Source: Lewinella sp050633125
GTDB lineage: Bacteria > Bacteroidota > Bacteroidia > Chitinophagales > Saprospiraceae
Direction of reading: 5' to 3'
Assembly: GCF_050633125.1 (NCBI RefSeq)
Contig: NZ_JBOEFX010000102.1
Span: forward strand, 59,822 to 123,821
DNA: 64,000 nucleotides
A program made the position numbers and the translations under genes. The notes below the pieces were generated by a model. That model saw only the letters and a list, made by a program, of their open reading frames with translations. It ran no database searches and was not told the DNA's origin. Below, in pieces: positions 8,919-17,846 of the stretch. Positions within the stretch are counted from its first letter, which is position 1; each line of letters begins with the position of its first letter.

Positions 8919-11813
8919 CTACTGCTCCCCCGCTATCGTCTCCGCCAATTCAATTTTTAAATGATGCCCAGTGTGGCTCTTCTTGTTTTTAGCAATTTTT
9001 TCCGGGGTGCCGCTGGCCACTAAAGTCCCACCACGACGACCACCTTCCGGCCCCATGTCAATAATATGATCGGCGACCTTGATGACGTCGAGGTTGTGTT
9101 CGATAACAATTACCGTATTACCTTTATCTACCAGCTTCATCAGTACTTTCAGCAGGTAGCGAATATCTTCAAAGTGAAGACCAGTGGTTGGTTCATCCAG
9201 GATGTAAACCGTATTTCCAGTATCTCTTTTTGATAGTTCCTCCGCAAGTTTTACCCGCTGTGCTTCTCCGCCAGAAAGAGTAGTGGCCTGCTGGCCCAAG
9301 GTAATGTAACCCAAGCCTACCTCTTGCAAAGTTTTTAGCTTACGGAATATCTTTGGGATAGGCTGGAAAAACTCCACGGCTTCGTGTACCGGCATTTCGA
9401 GTACATCATTAATGGATTTTCCTTTGTAGATAATTTCCAGCGTTTCGCGGTTATAGCGACGGCCAAGGCAGGTTTCGCACTCTACGTAGACATCCGGAAG
9501 GAAGTTCATCTCTATTCGGCGCATTCCTGACCCCTGACAGGTTTCACACCGGCCACCTTTCACGTTAAAGGAAAAACGACCAGGCTTGTAGCCACGGATT
9601 TTGGCCTCCGGAAGGTTGGAGAACAAGCTACGAATATCAGTGAATACCCCCGTATAAGTGGCTGGATTGGAACGTGGTGTCCGCCCAATAGGAGATTGAT
9701 CAATTTCAATCACCTTATCCACATGATCTAGGCCTTTGAAGGATTTATGAGGCAAGGGTGGCTTCAGGCTACGATAAAAATGCTGCCGCAAAATGGGGTA
9801 CAGCGTTTCGTTGATCAAAGTAGATTTTCCACTACCTGATACGCCGGTCACACAAGTAAATGTGCCCAACGGTATTTTCACACTTACGTCTTGGAGGTTA
9901 TTGCCACTAGCGCCTTTCAGCTCCATGAATTTCCCGGAACCTTTGCGGCGTTCCTCCGGCAGTTCGATATCTTTTTTGCGACTTAAATACTGAGCGGTTG
10001 TTGTTTTACCGGCGTTTACAATATCAGCAGGGAGGCCCTGGGCCACAAGGTCACCACCAAGTCGTCCGGCTCCCGGCCCCAGGTCGATAAGGTAATCAGA
10101 GGCCAGCATGATATCGCGGTCGTGTTCGACGACGAGCACGGTATTGCCAATGTCGGTTAATTCCCGAAGCGCTTCAATCAGGCGTTGGTTGTCACGTTGG
10201 TGCAGGCCAATACTCGGTTCGTCCAAAATATAGGTGATCCCCGTTAATTGCGAACCAATTTGAGTAGCCAAACGAATACGCTGTGCTTCTCCGCCGGAGA
10301 GTGTCCGGCCGGGGCGGTCAAGGCTGAGGTAGTCGAGTCCTACTTGCAGCAAAAACTCCAAGCGAAACCGAATTTCTTTGATGATATCACGAGCGATCAG
10401 CTTTTGGCGATCACTCAGGTGTTGGTCTACCGTTTCCATCCATTCGTTGAGGGCCACGAGGTCCAAAACGGCAAGATCAGAAATATTTTTTTCGTTGATT
10501 TTAAAGTGGAGGGCTTCTTTACGCAGTCGCTGTCCATTGCAGGTAGGGCAGGTGCTAATGGTCATAAAGTCCTCTGCCCAACGCCGGATCTTTTCCGACG
10601 TAGAGTTGTCATACCAGCGTTTCAGCATAGGCACAATACCCTCTTTGGCAAGGTTGTAAGACAAGTCGTGTGAGCTCTTGCTCTTCACGCGAAAGCTGTT
10701 GTCTCCTCCAGTCAAAATTGCCTTTAGGGCTTCCGCTGGAATGTCCTCGATAGGGGTAGCAAACGTAAAATTATGCTTCTTGGCAATGGCCCGCAGCTGC
10801 TTGAAGGTCATGTTATCCCTCACATCCCCAAAAGGCGCGATACCGGCATCATTGATGCTCTTGCTACGGTCCGGGATGACTTTGTCTTCGTCTACCTGAT
10901 TCACCACACCCAAACCTTTACATTCCTGGCAGTAGCCATACGGTGAATTGAAAGAGAAGGTATTTGGCGAAGGTTCTTCGTAAGAAAGGCCACTATCAGC
11001 GTCCATTAAGCTACGGCTGAAAGCTACAACGGTATCGTCTTCATGATCGGCAATCATGACGAGGTCGCCGCCCATTTTAAGGGCTATTTGCAAGCTGTTG
11101 GCTAATCGTTCCCTACGTTCATCACTCACTTTAAGGCGATCAATCACCAATTCAATATCGTGTACTTTATAGCGGTCTACTTGCAAGCCTGGTGTGAGGT
11201 CGGTGATTTCTCCGTCGATCCGCATTTTGGTATACCCCTGCTTGCGCATCTGCTCAAAAAGCTCACGGTAATGTCCTTTACGGCCACGTACCAGTGGAGA
11301 GAGGACCGATATTTTACGATTCTCAAAATCAGAAAAAATCTGCTCCAGGATTTGCTCTTCGGTATAGCTCACCATCTTCTTGCCGGTCTCGTAACTGTAA
11401 GCTTCGCCGATCCGGGCGTAGAGCAAGCGGAGAAAATCATAAACTTCGGTTACCGTCCCCACAGTCGACCGCGGATTGCGGCCAGTGGTCTTTTGTTCGA
11501 TACTGATCACGGGGCTCAGGCCGGTAATCTGTTCGACTTCAGGGCGCTCCATCTCACCAATAAATTGGCGGGCATAAGCCGAAAAGGTCTCCATGTAGCG
11601 GCGCTGTCCTTCGGCGTAGATGGTATCAAAAGCCAGCGACGATTTACCACTACCGCTGATGCCAGTAACAACCACGAGTTTGTCACGTGGGATAGCCACA
11701 TTGATGTTTTTCAGGTTGTGCTCATTGGCACCGGTGACCTGAATGAAGTCTTCGTTGAATAATTCGTCGGAAATACCGACCTCTTCTGTAAGGGGTGATG
11801 CTGATTTAGCCAT
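8919..11813 (-). CDS. uvrA: Excinuclease ABC subunit A
   Basis: UvrA is the damage-recognition ATPase of nucleotide excision repair, working with UvrB and UvrC. The 964-residue length is typical. Two ABC modules are seen: Walker A GISGSGKSS near residue 53 and GVSGSGKST in the second half. The signatures are TLSGGEAQRIRLA and TLSGGEAQRVKLA, and both Walker B motifs end DEP. The C-terminal zinc module (CETCQGSG ... CETCLGRRY) is complete. In the first module only the second pair (YCQECKG) remains: where a first CxxC is usual the sequence reads DADSGLSYEE. Such loss may be normal in this lineage. The start ATG lies well upstream of the first conserved motif. The gene stands alone. Confidence 0.97.
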   Translation of the reverse strand: MAKSASPLTEEVGISDELFNEDFIQVTGANEHNLKNINVAIPRDKLVVVTGISGSGKSSLAFDTIYAEGQRRYMETFSAYARQFIGEMERPEVEQITGLSPVISIEQKTTGRNPRSTVGTVTEVYDFLRLLYARIGEAYSYETGKKMVSYTEEQILEQIFSDFENRKISVLSPLVRGRKGHYRELFEQMRKQGYTKMRIDGEITDLTPGLQVDRYKVHDIELVIDRLKVSDERRERLANSLQIALKMGGDLVMIADHEDDTVVAFSRSLMDADSGLSYEEPSPNTFSFNSPYGYCQECKGLGVVNQVDEDKVIPDRSKSINDAGIAPFGDVRDNMTFKQLRAIAKKHNFTFATPIEDIPAEALKAILTGGDNSFRVKSKSSHDLSYNLAKEGIVPMLKRWYDNSTSEKIRRWAEDFMTISTCPTCNGQRLRKEALHFKINEKNISDLAVLDLVALNEWMETVDQHLSDRQKLIARDIIKEIRFRLEFLLQVGLDYLSLDRPGRTLSGGEAQRIRLATQIGSQLTGITYILDEPSIGLHQRDNQRLIEALRELTDIGNTVLVVEHDRDIMLASDYLIDLGPGAGRLGGDLVAQGLPADIVNAGKTTTAQYLSRKKDIELPEERRKGSGKFMELKGASGNNLQDVSVKIPLGTFTCVTGVSGSGKSTLINETLYPILRQHFYRSLKPPLPHKSFKGLDHVDKVIEIDQSPIGRTPRSNPATYTGVFTDIRSLFSNLPEAKIRGYKPGRFSFNVKGGRCETCQGSGMRRIEMNFLPDVYVECETCLGRRYNRETLEIIYKGKSINDVLEMPVHEAVEFFQPIPKIFRKLKTLQEVGLGYITLGQQATTLSGGEAQRVKLAEELSKRDTGNTVYILDEPTTGLHFEDIRYLLKVLMKLVDKGNTVIVIEHNLDVIKVADHIIDMGPEGGRRGGTLVASGTPEKIAKNKKSHTGHHLKIELAETIAGEQ

Positions 11814-11940
11814 GTATCTAGCGCTTCAAATGAGCCCTGCTGTCTTTTTGTTACACATTGCAAACCACAAACCCTAGGTTGAGGTTTAGCAAACCGCTAA
11901 ATTAGCGATATTATTCAGACAATCAATGATTGAGTAAACT

Positions 11941-12060
11941 ATGATACCTGAAAATATGCAACTCGGAGACACAGAAACCATGATCCTCTCCGCCACCGTC
12001 ATCCTTTTGCTACTAGCGTTGTTAATACTGAAGATCAGAAGTAATAAGCGTAATTTTTAA
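11941..12060 (+). CDS. Tiny single-span membrane protein (39 aa), hypothetical
   Basis: An ATG opens a 39-codon frame holding one hydrophobic stretch (SATVILLLLALLILKI, residues about 18-33) followed by a basic tail (KIRSNKRNF), as in a one-span protein with the C-terminus inside. The stop at 12058-12060 lies 11 bases before the ATG of the next small gene. It is divergent from uvrA with 127 bases between. Function is unknown. The coding call rests on the paired arrangement and the membrane-like composition. Confidence 0.45.
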   Translation: MIPENMQLGDTETMILSATVILLLLALLILKIRSNKRNF

Positions 12061-12071
12061 ACGGAGGAAGG

Positions 12072-12248
12072 ATGCGCAAAGGACGTTGGATTTTAATTGC
12101 ACTCTTAATTTTTGGCGCGTTTACCGCTGGCTGGAAACGGGTTGAGCCTTTGTGGGATTCTGCCCGCCATGATCCGGCGCTGGGTATTATTTATCTAATT
12201 ATCATTTTGTTGGTAGGGATGACTATTGCGCGGGTAGTGGGGGATTGA
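12072..12248 (+). CDS. Small two-span membrane protein (58 aa), hypothetical
   Basis: This 58-codon frame is preceded by GGAGGAAGG, an unusually good Shine-Dalgarno sequence for Bacteroidota. It encodes a basic N-terminus (MRKGRW) and two hydrophobic segments (about residues 6-18 and 38-54) separated by a polar loop (RVEPLWDSARHDPA). The 11-base gap to the preceding 39-codon frame suggests a small bicistron. No family is recognised. Confidence 0.5.
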   Translation: MRKGRWILIALLIFGAFTAGWKRVEPLWDSARHDPALGIIYLIIILLVGMTIARVVGD

Positions 12249-12301
12249 GTAATTATTAAGAACTTTTTATCGTAATTGTTGCGATAATTTAAAAATCAAG
12301 A

Positions 12302-13213
12302 ATGCGTATTTTCTCATTTTTACTGATACTGTTTTGTGTAACTTCAACTAACGCACAAAGTGAAGGAACAGCTACTCAAATCCCAGGGACGAATTTTTAT
12401 CTAGAAATCCCTGAAGCATACACACTTCTGGCAGAGAGTAATGGAATTACGGATGGTAATGTCACTGTAGGCATGCTCGAAATGGCAGATGTAAATTATG
12501 AAAATGAGAAAAGTGACTTTGATAATATTCAGAGTGATTACGCAGCAAAAGGAATTGAACTAAAAGAGAAGAGAGCCTTTAAATTTGGAAAATACGATGC
12601 TTTGTTTTTTGATTTAGCAACTACTCCTAAAATATACCAGGTCTTTTTTGGAGCGGAAAACTTTTGTGGCTTCTTCAATATCATCGTAAATAATGAACAA
12701 GATTTTGAACTCGCTCCGCTATTAAAAATGCTGTCATCGGTGAGTTACCGTCCATCCACATTGGATCCAATGGAAGAGCATGCTTTGTTTACGATAGGTA
12801 CTGAAGAGCAAGGTTGGTCTTTTGCGAATTTTTCAATGAATAGCTTTGGATTTGAACACGAAGGAAGTGAGGACATGCTGTTGATTATGCAGCTCCCAGG
12901 GCAAGTTCTTTTACAGGCAAGACCACAGGATTTGCTCATTGAGATGAGAAATAAATTCCGCCTTAATGAGGAAATGACCATCAAAACAATGGACGAAGGG
13001 ACTATTACCGTCGCTGGTGAAGAGGGATACTTTATGGAATTAGAAGTAACTACTAAAAGCGATGGCGATACAGGGTTGCTTTATTTATGTTGTTTCGGAA
13101 ATAAAAACGCGGTTTTATTATTTCAAGGGATGGGAGATGCGATAGATAAATCTTCACTCGAACGGTATAAAAAACTACTGCCAACTATTACAATCAAGGG
13201 TTTAAGTGACTAA
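12302..13213 (+). CDS. Secreted hypothetical protein
   Basis: This 303-residue protein has a clean signal peptide (MRIFSFLLILFCVTSTNAQS, cleavage after about residue 19). The mature part is soluble, acidic and mixed alpha/beta in appearance, with two halves that may be related (residues about 25-155 and 165-300). Each contains stretches of the form 'LEIPE/ML..', and the C-terminus 'YKKLLPTITI' echoes 'LLKMLSSVSY'. I recognise no family and no catalytic motif. The gene is more AT-rich than its neighbours and is monocistronic on the plus strand. Confidence 0.75.
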   Translation: MRIFSFLLILFCVTSTNAQSEGTATQIPGTNFYLEIPEAYTLLAESNGITDGNVTVGMLEMADVNYENEKSDFDNIQSDYAAKGIELKEKRAFKFGKYDALFFDLATTPKIYQVFFGAENFCGFFNIIVNNEQDFELAPLLKMLSSVSYRPSTLDPMEEHALFTIGTEEQGWSFANFSMNSFGFEHEGSEDMLLIMQLPGQVLLQARPQDLLIEMRNKFRLNEEMTIKTMDEGTITVAGEEGYFMELEVTTKSDGDTGLLYLCCFGNKNAVLLFQGMGDAIDKSSLERYKKLLPTITIKGLSD

Positions 13214-13274
13214 TGCCCAGTTTTTTCCATCAATTCAAATTTCTATCTGCTATCGGGCTCATTCCTGTTTTCTT

Positions 13275-13940
13275 TTAATCATTTCCGGCCAGTTGATTAA
13301 TATCTACACCTTCCAAATGCTTTAAATCCTGGTTTGCAGACACTGAATTTATCATCGCCTTACCAAACTTACTGCTAGTTGTAACAGACTTTATTTTTTT
13401 TAGCAAAGGATTTAAAGGCTTCATTAGGATATAGATGTATTTATACCAGCTGGCTCCTGAGCTTACTTCTCCTTCAGGGATAAGCGCTCCAAGTCTAAAC
13501 ATGTAAGCATCTTTAAATCCTTTGTTCAGGACATAGTTTTCTGTTTTTCCTTTCACCCTGGCCCACATCGTTTCTCCTTGTTCACTTGAGTCTGTACCCG
13601 TGCCAGACACATAATTAAAAACCATTTCAGGATTAGCAGAATGACACGCGTCAGCTAATGACTTTGTGATATCAAAAGTAAACGTGGTAAATTCTGCCTC
13701 GCTTTTACCTACAGATGTAACCCCCATGCAGTGAAAGCAAGCGTCAAAGCCTGAAAACTCATCGGCGATTTTACTAAAATCTGTAAAATCGGAATGGATT
13801 AATTCTTTAAGTTTTGGATGTGAAATCCCCAGTTCTCTACGATTAACGACAAGAACTTCTTTAACCTTGTCATTCACCAAGCACTCATTGAGTGTTGAAC
13901 GACCAACCATTCCTGTAGAACCTGTTATTATTACTTTCAT
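13275..13940 (-). CDS. NAD(P)-binding Rossmann protein (TIP30/NmrA-like)
   Basis: This 221-residue protein begins MKVIITGSTGMVGR, a GxTGxxG nucleotide-binding loop at residues 7-13. It continues like an atypical short-chain dehydrogenase: 'VLVVNRRELG' after strand 2, where Arg suggests NADP, then 'DACFHCMGVTS' and 'VFNYVSGTGTDSSEQG'. The classic YxxxK pair is not obvious. A Lys lies in 'MWARVKGKTE', where atypical members keep a helix. It is likely a redox or NADP-sensing protein of the HTATIP2/YwnB group with unknown substrate. It sits 24 bases downstream of the DUF5682 gene and may be co-transcribed. Confidence 0.8.
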   Translation of the reverse strand: MKVIITGSTGMVGRSTLNECLVNDKVKEVLVVNRRELGISHPKLKELIHSDFTDFSKIADEFSGFDACFHCMGVTSVGKSEAEFTTFTFDITKSLADACHSANPEMVFNYVSGTGTDSSEQGETMWARVKGKTENYVLNKGFKDAYMFRLGALIPEGEVSSGASWYKYIYILMKPLNPLLKKIKSVTTSSKFGKAMINSVSANQDLKHLEGVDINQLAGND

Positions 13941-13964
13941 TTGAATTGTTTTTTCTTTATAAAA

Positions 13965-16229
13965 TCACTCCATAATCCACCCCCGAATCGCCACCAACAA
14001 ATCTTCCGCCAGCGGCGAAGCAACTACAGGGGGCGATTCTTGCCTTACCTTTTGCTCATCTTCCGGCTGATAGCCTTTTTGTACCAAGCCCAACATACGC
14101 TGCCGCTCGCCCGGACTAAACTGGGCGAACGTTCTCCGCAAGAGCGGCAGGAGAGGTTCCAATTCGTCCAACGGTAAGGCTTGCACCCAGCGGTCGACCA
14201 ATTGCCACAGCGGCGGATGGTGCAGCAACAACAAACCACTGCCGTTTAAGAAGCCGGCCAGCCAATTGGTGACCTCCATGGGTTCGTTGCCCGGGGAAAG
14301 GGCGAAATCCAAACGCTGGCTGGTTTCTTCCAAATCCAGCCTTTCCTGATCGAATAGCAAGCGGGTAGCAAGTCCTTTCAACAGCGGTGCAATACCGGGA
14401 ATATTGGCCAGTTTCTCTACCGCAGGCCACCAGTGATCATCGAGCAAAGGCAGTGCCAATTGACACAATCCACGGTGAGTCGCCAGAAAATCGCTCAACA
14501 ATAATTGCGCAGCTTCTTCGTCAATATTCATGGCGGAAGCTGGCAGGGCTGCCGCTAATCTTGGCGCAATTTCTTCTACCAAAATAGCCAGCGCTGTCAC
14601 ATCCGTTTTACGGGCATCGCCGTACTGAATAATTTTGATGAGCGTGGGCAAGCCCGCTAGTAGCTCCTGCACATCTTTGGTCAGCGCTGATCGGTCGCGG
14701 AGTAGTTGGGTGACGACGTCTACGGCTGGGCGCAAATCGGCTTTTAGCCCCAACAGGACGGCTTGTGATAATTGCAGGATGTTAGCCGTTGGATCTTGTT
14801 GGCGCAGCTTGTTGTCGGCAGCTTCCGGCAGGGAATTGCCCCACATAGCTGCTTCCAGGATGCTCAAGCTAAACTCGGGTTGCCATTGGAGTAGCCAAAG
14901 TTCTTTGAAAGCACCGAGGTCGTTGGCGCTTACTTCTTGCTGGTGTCCCCAGCTAATATCAAGAATTTGTAAAGAATGCAGTAATTGGCTTTTTTGCAAA
15001 TCATTGTCTTCCCGAAGGTCGATGCCCCCGCGCGGATTGGTTTTGGTTCCTTTGAGCCATTTTTCGCCAGTGATGCCCCAGTACTTGGTCAGGCGGGTTG
15101 TCTTTAAGCGTTGGGTGAGGTCTTTCTGAAGCGGAACGACAGAAGCATTCTCGGGCACTTGACCCACTTTTTCGCCCAGCATCAATACCTTTTCAATCAA
15201 CTGTAGCCGCTCCTCGGATCCATGACAAAGAATACTGAGTGCGGCGGAATGCAAATCACCCAAATTGGGAATACGTTGCCCGCGCATACCCGCTAGTGTG
15301 TACGCCAGGTGCACGGCCTCCTGGGCATGTGCTGGCGAGGTATCCAAGCCTTCTTTGCGCAGCAGTTGGGCGGCCTTTACCATCCAGTGAATCGTCGCTT
15401 CCCGGTTGTAATCGTAAAGCAATTCATACCAGGCGGGTGATTTTACACCTGCGCCATAGCCGTTTTCCCGCGAAAGGCGGGGATAGCTCCAGGGAATCCA
15501 GGCGGCTTTTACCTTTACTTTCGGCAAACCACGGAGCACTTGGGTGTCGGCTGCTACTTTATACCTTGCCACATCGAGCAATGCCGGGCTATGCCATGCG
15601 CCACAAACGATAGCGACACGTTCGTAACCAGCGCGCATTGCTTTGCGGAGCGCTTTACGCATGAAAGCTTCTCGCAACAGTGTTTCTCGACTATTCTGGT
15701 GGGCTTCCGAGCGCAGCGTTGCGATGAGTTCATTGATGGCACTGAACAAAGCGAAGTCATCTGTTTCTTGTTCGAAAGTAAGGTCCCACCATTGTTCTCG
15801 ATCAGTAAAACCAGCCAAACGAGCGACTTCCCCCAATGGGTCGCGTTGCCATGGATCGGCGACTTTTTCGCCAACTTCCAGTTGTTTTTGCTCTTTAAGT
15901 GCAAGCTGCGTGCCTACTGGTAAGTCTATAGCTTCGGAGGCGACGCCCGCCCTCGCAGCCCAGCGTAGTGCCTGCCATTCCGGTGAAAACCGGGCAAAAG
16001 GGTAATAATAAGCTTGCTGGATATTGTTTTGGTCATAGACCACCAATGCTATCGGAGGCTCCAGGGCCAGGTGCCCCATCTGTTCCAGTTCCTTCTGTGC
16101 ATCAGCCGGGAACTCGACAAGTAGGCAGTCGGGTTGCCAACGCTCCAATGCTTGTAACAAACGCCGAGCAGAACCGGGGCCGTGATGGCGAATACCGAAA
16201 ACTTGTAAGGAAGGTTTATTTTTAGACAT
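13965..16229 (-). CDS. DUF5682 family protein
   Basis: This 754-residue soluble protein has an N-terminus (VFGIRHHGPGSARRLLQAL ... CLLVEFPAD) typical of DUF5682. About 200 residues in, 'AIVCGAWHSPAL' recalls the G-A-x-H motif of TraB/ChaN/EreA-type domains, so a related catalytic fold is possible (inference). The C-terminal half is helical and Leu-rich without a recognised domain. In other bacteria DUF5682 genes sit beside MoxR ATPase, VWA and SWIM genes. Here those partners are absent nearby, and the start overlaps the 3' end of a CBS-domain gene by 8 bases, so the two are translationally coupled. Biochemical function is unknown. Confidence 0.85.
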   Translation of the reverse strand: MSKNKPSLQVFGIRHHGPGSARRLLQALERWQPDCLLVEFPADAQKELEQMGHLALEPPIALVVYDQNNIQQAYYYPFARFSPEWQALRWAARAGVASEAIDLPVGTQLALKEQKQLEVGEKVADPWQRDPLGEVARLAGFTDREQWWDLTFEQETDDFALFSAINELIATLRSEAHQNSRETLLREAFMRKALRKAMRAGYERVAIVCGAWHSPALLDVARYKVAADTQVLRGLPKVKVKAAWIPWSYPRLSRENGYGAGVKSPAWYELLYDYNREATIHWMVKAAQLLRKEGLDTSPAHAQEAVHLAYTLAGMRGQRIPNLGDLHSAALSILCHGSEERLQLIEKVLMLGEKVGQVPENASVVPLQKDLTQRLKTTRLTKYWGITGEKWLKGTKTNPRGGIDLREDNDLQKSQLLHSLQILDISWGHQQEVSANDLGAFKELWLLQWQPEFSLSILEAAMWGNSLPEAADNKLRQQDPTANILQLSQAVLLGLKADLRPAVDVVTQLLRDRSALTKDVQELLAGLPTLIKIIQYGDARKTDVTALAILVEEIAPRLAAALPASAMNIDEEAAQLLLSDFLATHRGLCQLALPLLDDHWWPAVEKLANIPGIAPLLKGLATRLLFDQERLDLEETSQRLDFALSPGNEPMEVTNWLAGFLNGSGLLLLHHPPLWQLVDRWVQALPLDELEPLLPLLRRTFAQFSPGERQRMLGLVQKGYQPEDEQKVRQESPPVVASPLAEDLLVAIRGWIME

Positions 16230-16881
16230 TCAAATAGCTGATGAAGCTATCATAGCGCTCGCGCAGGCTGTCAAAGTATTCTACCTCGTTAAAGGTTGCT
16301 TTGATGACGAAATCGAAACGCTCAAAAGAAGCCAGAATATTGGTGATGTTTTGTTTGTTAACCTTGAGGGTCACTTCAATGCGGGGAGATTCCTGGAAGG
16401 TTTGCACATGAGCGCTCAGGATAACCGCATTTTCCGACTCGACGATCCGAGCCAACTGCGCCAGCGAATAATCCTGACGAACCATTTCCAACACGATAAT
16501 GCCACCAGGTTCGCGGAAGGTGCCGTTCTCGGCAAAGTGGCGGAGCAAATCTTCGGCGGTAATGAGGCCAGCGTAGTGCCGTTTTTCATCAACAACAGGA
16601 ATGGCGGTTAGTTGATGGTCAGCTACGAGCCGGATAATATCATAAAGATGATCTTTGGTACGCACAAAAGGGTGTTGCAAACTAAGGTTGTAACCGCCTA
16701 CAGCTGCCTCTGCATCATTGTCAAGAATGTCATCTTCTGATAACAACCCCAGTAATTCATGCTGATTAACGATAGGCAGATGACGAACATAAAACTCGTT
16801 CATAATGCCTAGGGCTTCTTCCCCTGTATCAGAAGTACGGAGAGGAATAATAATGTCGGAGATAAGTTGTTCAGCAGTCAT
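16222..16881 (-). CDS. CBS-pair protein with C-terminal ACT-like domain
   Basis: This 219-residue protein carries two tandem CBS motifs (residues about 1-55 and 72-125; note 'PLRTSDTGEEAL ... HLPIVNQHELLGLLSEDD' and 'LTAIPVVDEKRHYAGLIT'). These usually bind adenine nucleotides. An ACT-like segment follows (about 135-205, 'GGIIVLEMVRQDYSLAQLA'). It is probably an energy- or nucleotide-sensing regulator. Its stop overlaps the DUF5682 start by 8 bases, so a functional link with that protein is the best contextual clue. The TM2-TPR gene ends 21 bases upstream of its start. Confidence 0.88.
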   Translation of the reverse strand: MTAEQLISDIIIPLRTSDTGEEALGIMNEFYVRHLPIVNQHELLGLLSEDDILDNDAEAAVGGYNLSLQHPFVRTKDHLYDIIRLVADHQLTAIPVVDEKRHYAGLITAEDLLRHFAENGTFREPGGIIVLEMVRQDYSLAQLARIVESENAVILSAHVQTFQESPRIEVTLKVNKQNITNILASFERFDFVIKATFNEVEYFDSLRERYDSFISYLNV

Positions 16882-16902
16882 GTTCGTTGGGAGATTAAGC
16901 TT

Positions 16903-17715
16903 TTAACGCAATAGCTTTTCTTTTTGTACTTGAAATTCTTCTTCCGTCAACAATCCCTTTTCTTTGAGTTTTGCCAATTTTTGGAGTTGATCAAGTAAAT
17001 CGCTCTGGGGAGCCTGCTTTGGAGCAGTCTGCTTATCCAATAGATTCTCCTGAGGAGTCTTTAGTTGCTTGGCAAGTCGAAAACCATTGGCTTCAAACGG
17101 TAAAAACTCAGGTTGAATCCGTAAAAAAGCGAGGTGGTCACGGGTTTTAATAACTTCCGTATCATCAAACCCAAGGGCTACGGCCCGGTCGAGGTGATAA
17201 AACGCTTTGTCTTTGTGTTCCATCAAGGAATGAGCACAAGCGAGGTTGAAATGAACCGCAATATTTTTAGGGTCGATTTTTAGTGCCTTGTTGAAATCGA
17301 TAATAGCTCCCTCGTAATCGTAGTCTTTAAATTTGGCCTTTCCCTCTTTAAGGTGCGGGTTCTTTTTGGGAGACGAACTGCGCTTGGGAGCTACTTGCTC
17401 GTATCGACGACTATTACGATCTTCATAACGTTGGTTTCGGTTTTGTTTACGTCGTTCATTGCGGTTTTTGAACGAGCCCTGATTTCCTTCAAGGTGCTTG
17501 TTGTATTTTGCATTAAAAGCTCCTTGATCCATCGAAAAAAGGGCTATCGCGTCAATCAAGCCGATAAACAGAAAGAACCATAAGCCGGTAACAAGGAAGA
17601 TGGGGAGTAATATTATATAGCCGATGCCCAATCCTACCTGCCCAAGGTAAAATCGGTGCAATCCCATGTAGCCTGCAACCAGGGCCAGAATACCGGCCAC
17701 TGTTTTATTTTTCAT
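16903..17715 (-). CDS. TM2-domain membrane protein with TPR and SHOCT parts
   Basis: This 270-residue protein has three parts. Residues 1-65 form a TM2 domain: two membrane spans around GLHRFYLGQ, with 'DAIALFSMD' at its end. A very basic, Arg/Asn-rich linker (about 75-115) follows. Residues about 120-195 form TPR-like helices (FNKALKIDPKNIAVHFNLA). The last ~30 residues match SHOCT ('LAKLKEKGLLTEEEFQVQKEKLL'), a short helical module that often ends membrane proteins. It probably acts as a scaffold at the inner membrane. It lies 21 bases upstream of the CBS gene on the same strand, so it may head a TM2-CBS-DUF5682-Rossmann operon. Confidence 0.88.
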   Translation of the reverse strand: MKNKTVAGILALVAGYMGLHRFYLGQVGLGIGYIILLPIFLVTGLWFFLFIGLIDAIALFSMDQGAFNAKYNKHLEGNQGSFKNRNERRKQNRNQRYEDRNSRRYEQVAPKRSSSPKKNPHLKEGKAKFKDYDYEGAIIDFNKALKIDPKNIAVHFNLACAHSLMEHKDKAFYHLDRAVALGFDDTEVIKTRDHLAFLRIQPEFLPFEANGFRLAKQLKTPQENLLDKQTAPKQAPQSDLLDQLQKLAKLKEKGLLTEEEFQVQKEKLLR

Positions 17716-17846
17716 AATAATTTATCGTGCACTGTTAATCATATCGGTACGTGCTGTGCAAGATGTAGAAAAAATCTACATTACCCAAATAGGAAGCCGA
17801 CATATTCGATAGATCTAGCCAAGGGGTAGACCAAGAAGAGGTAGTG

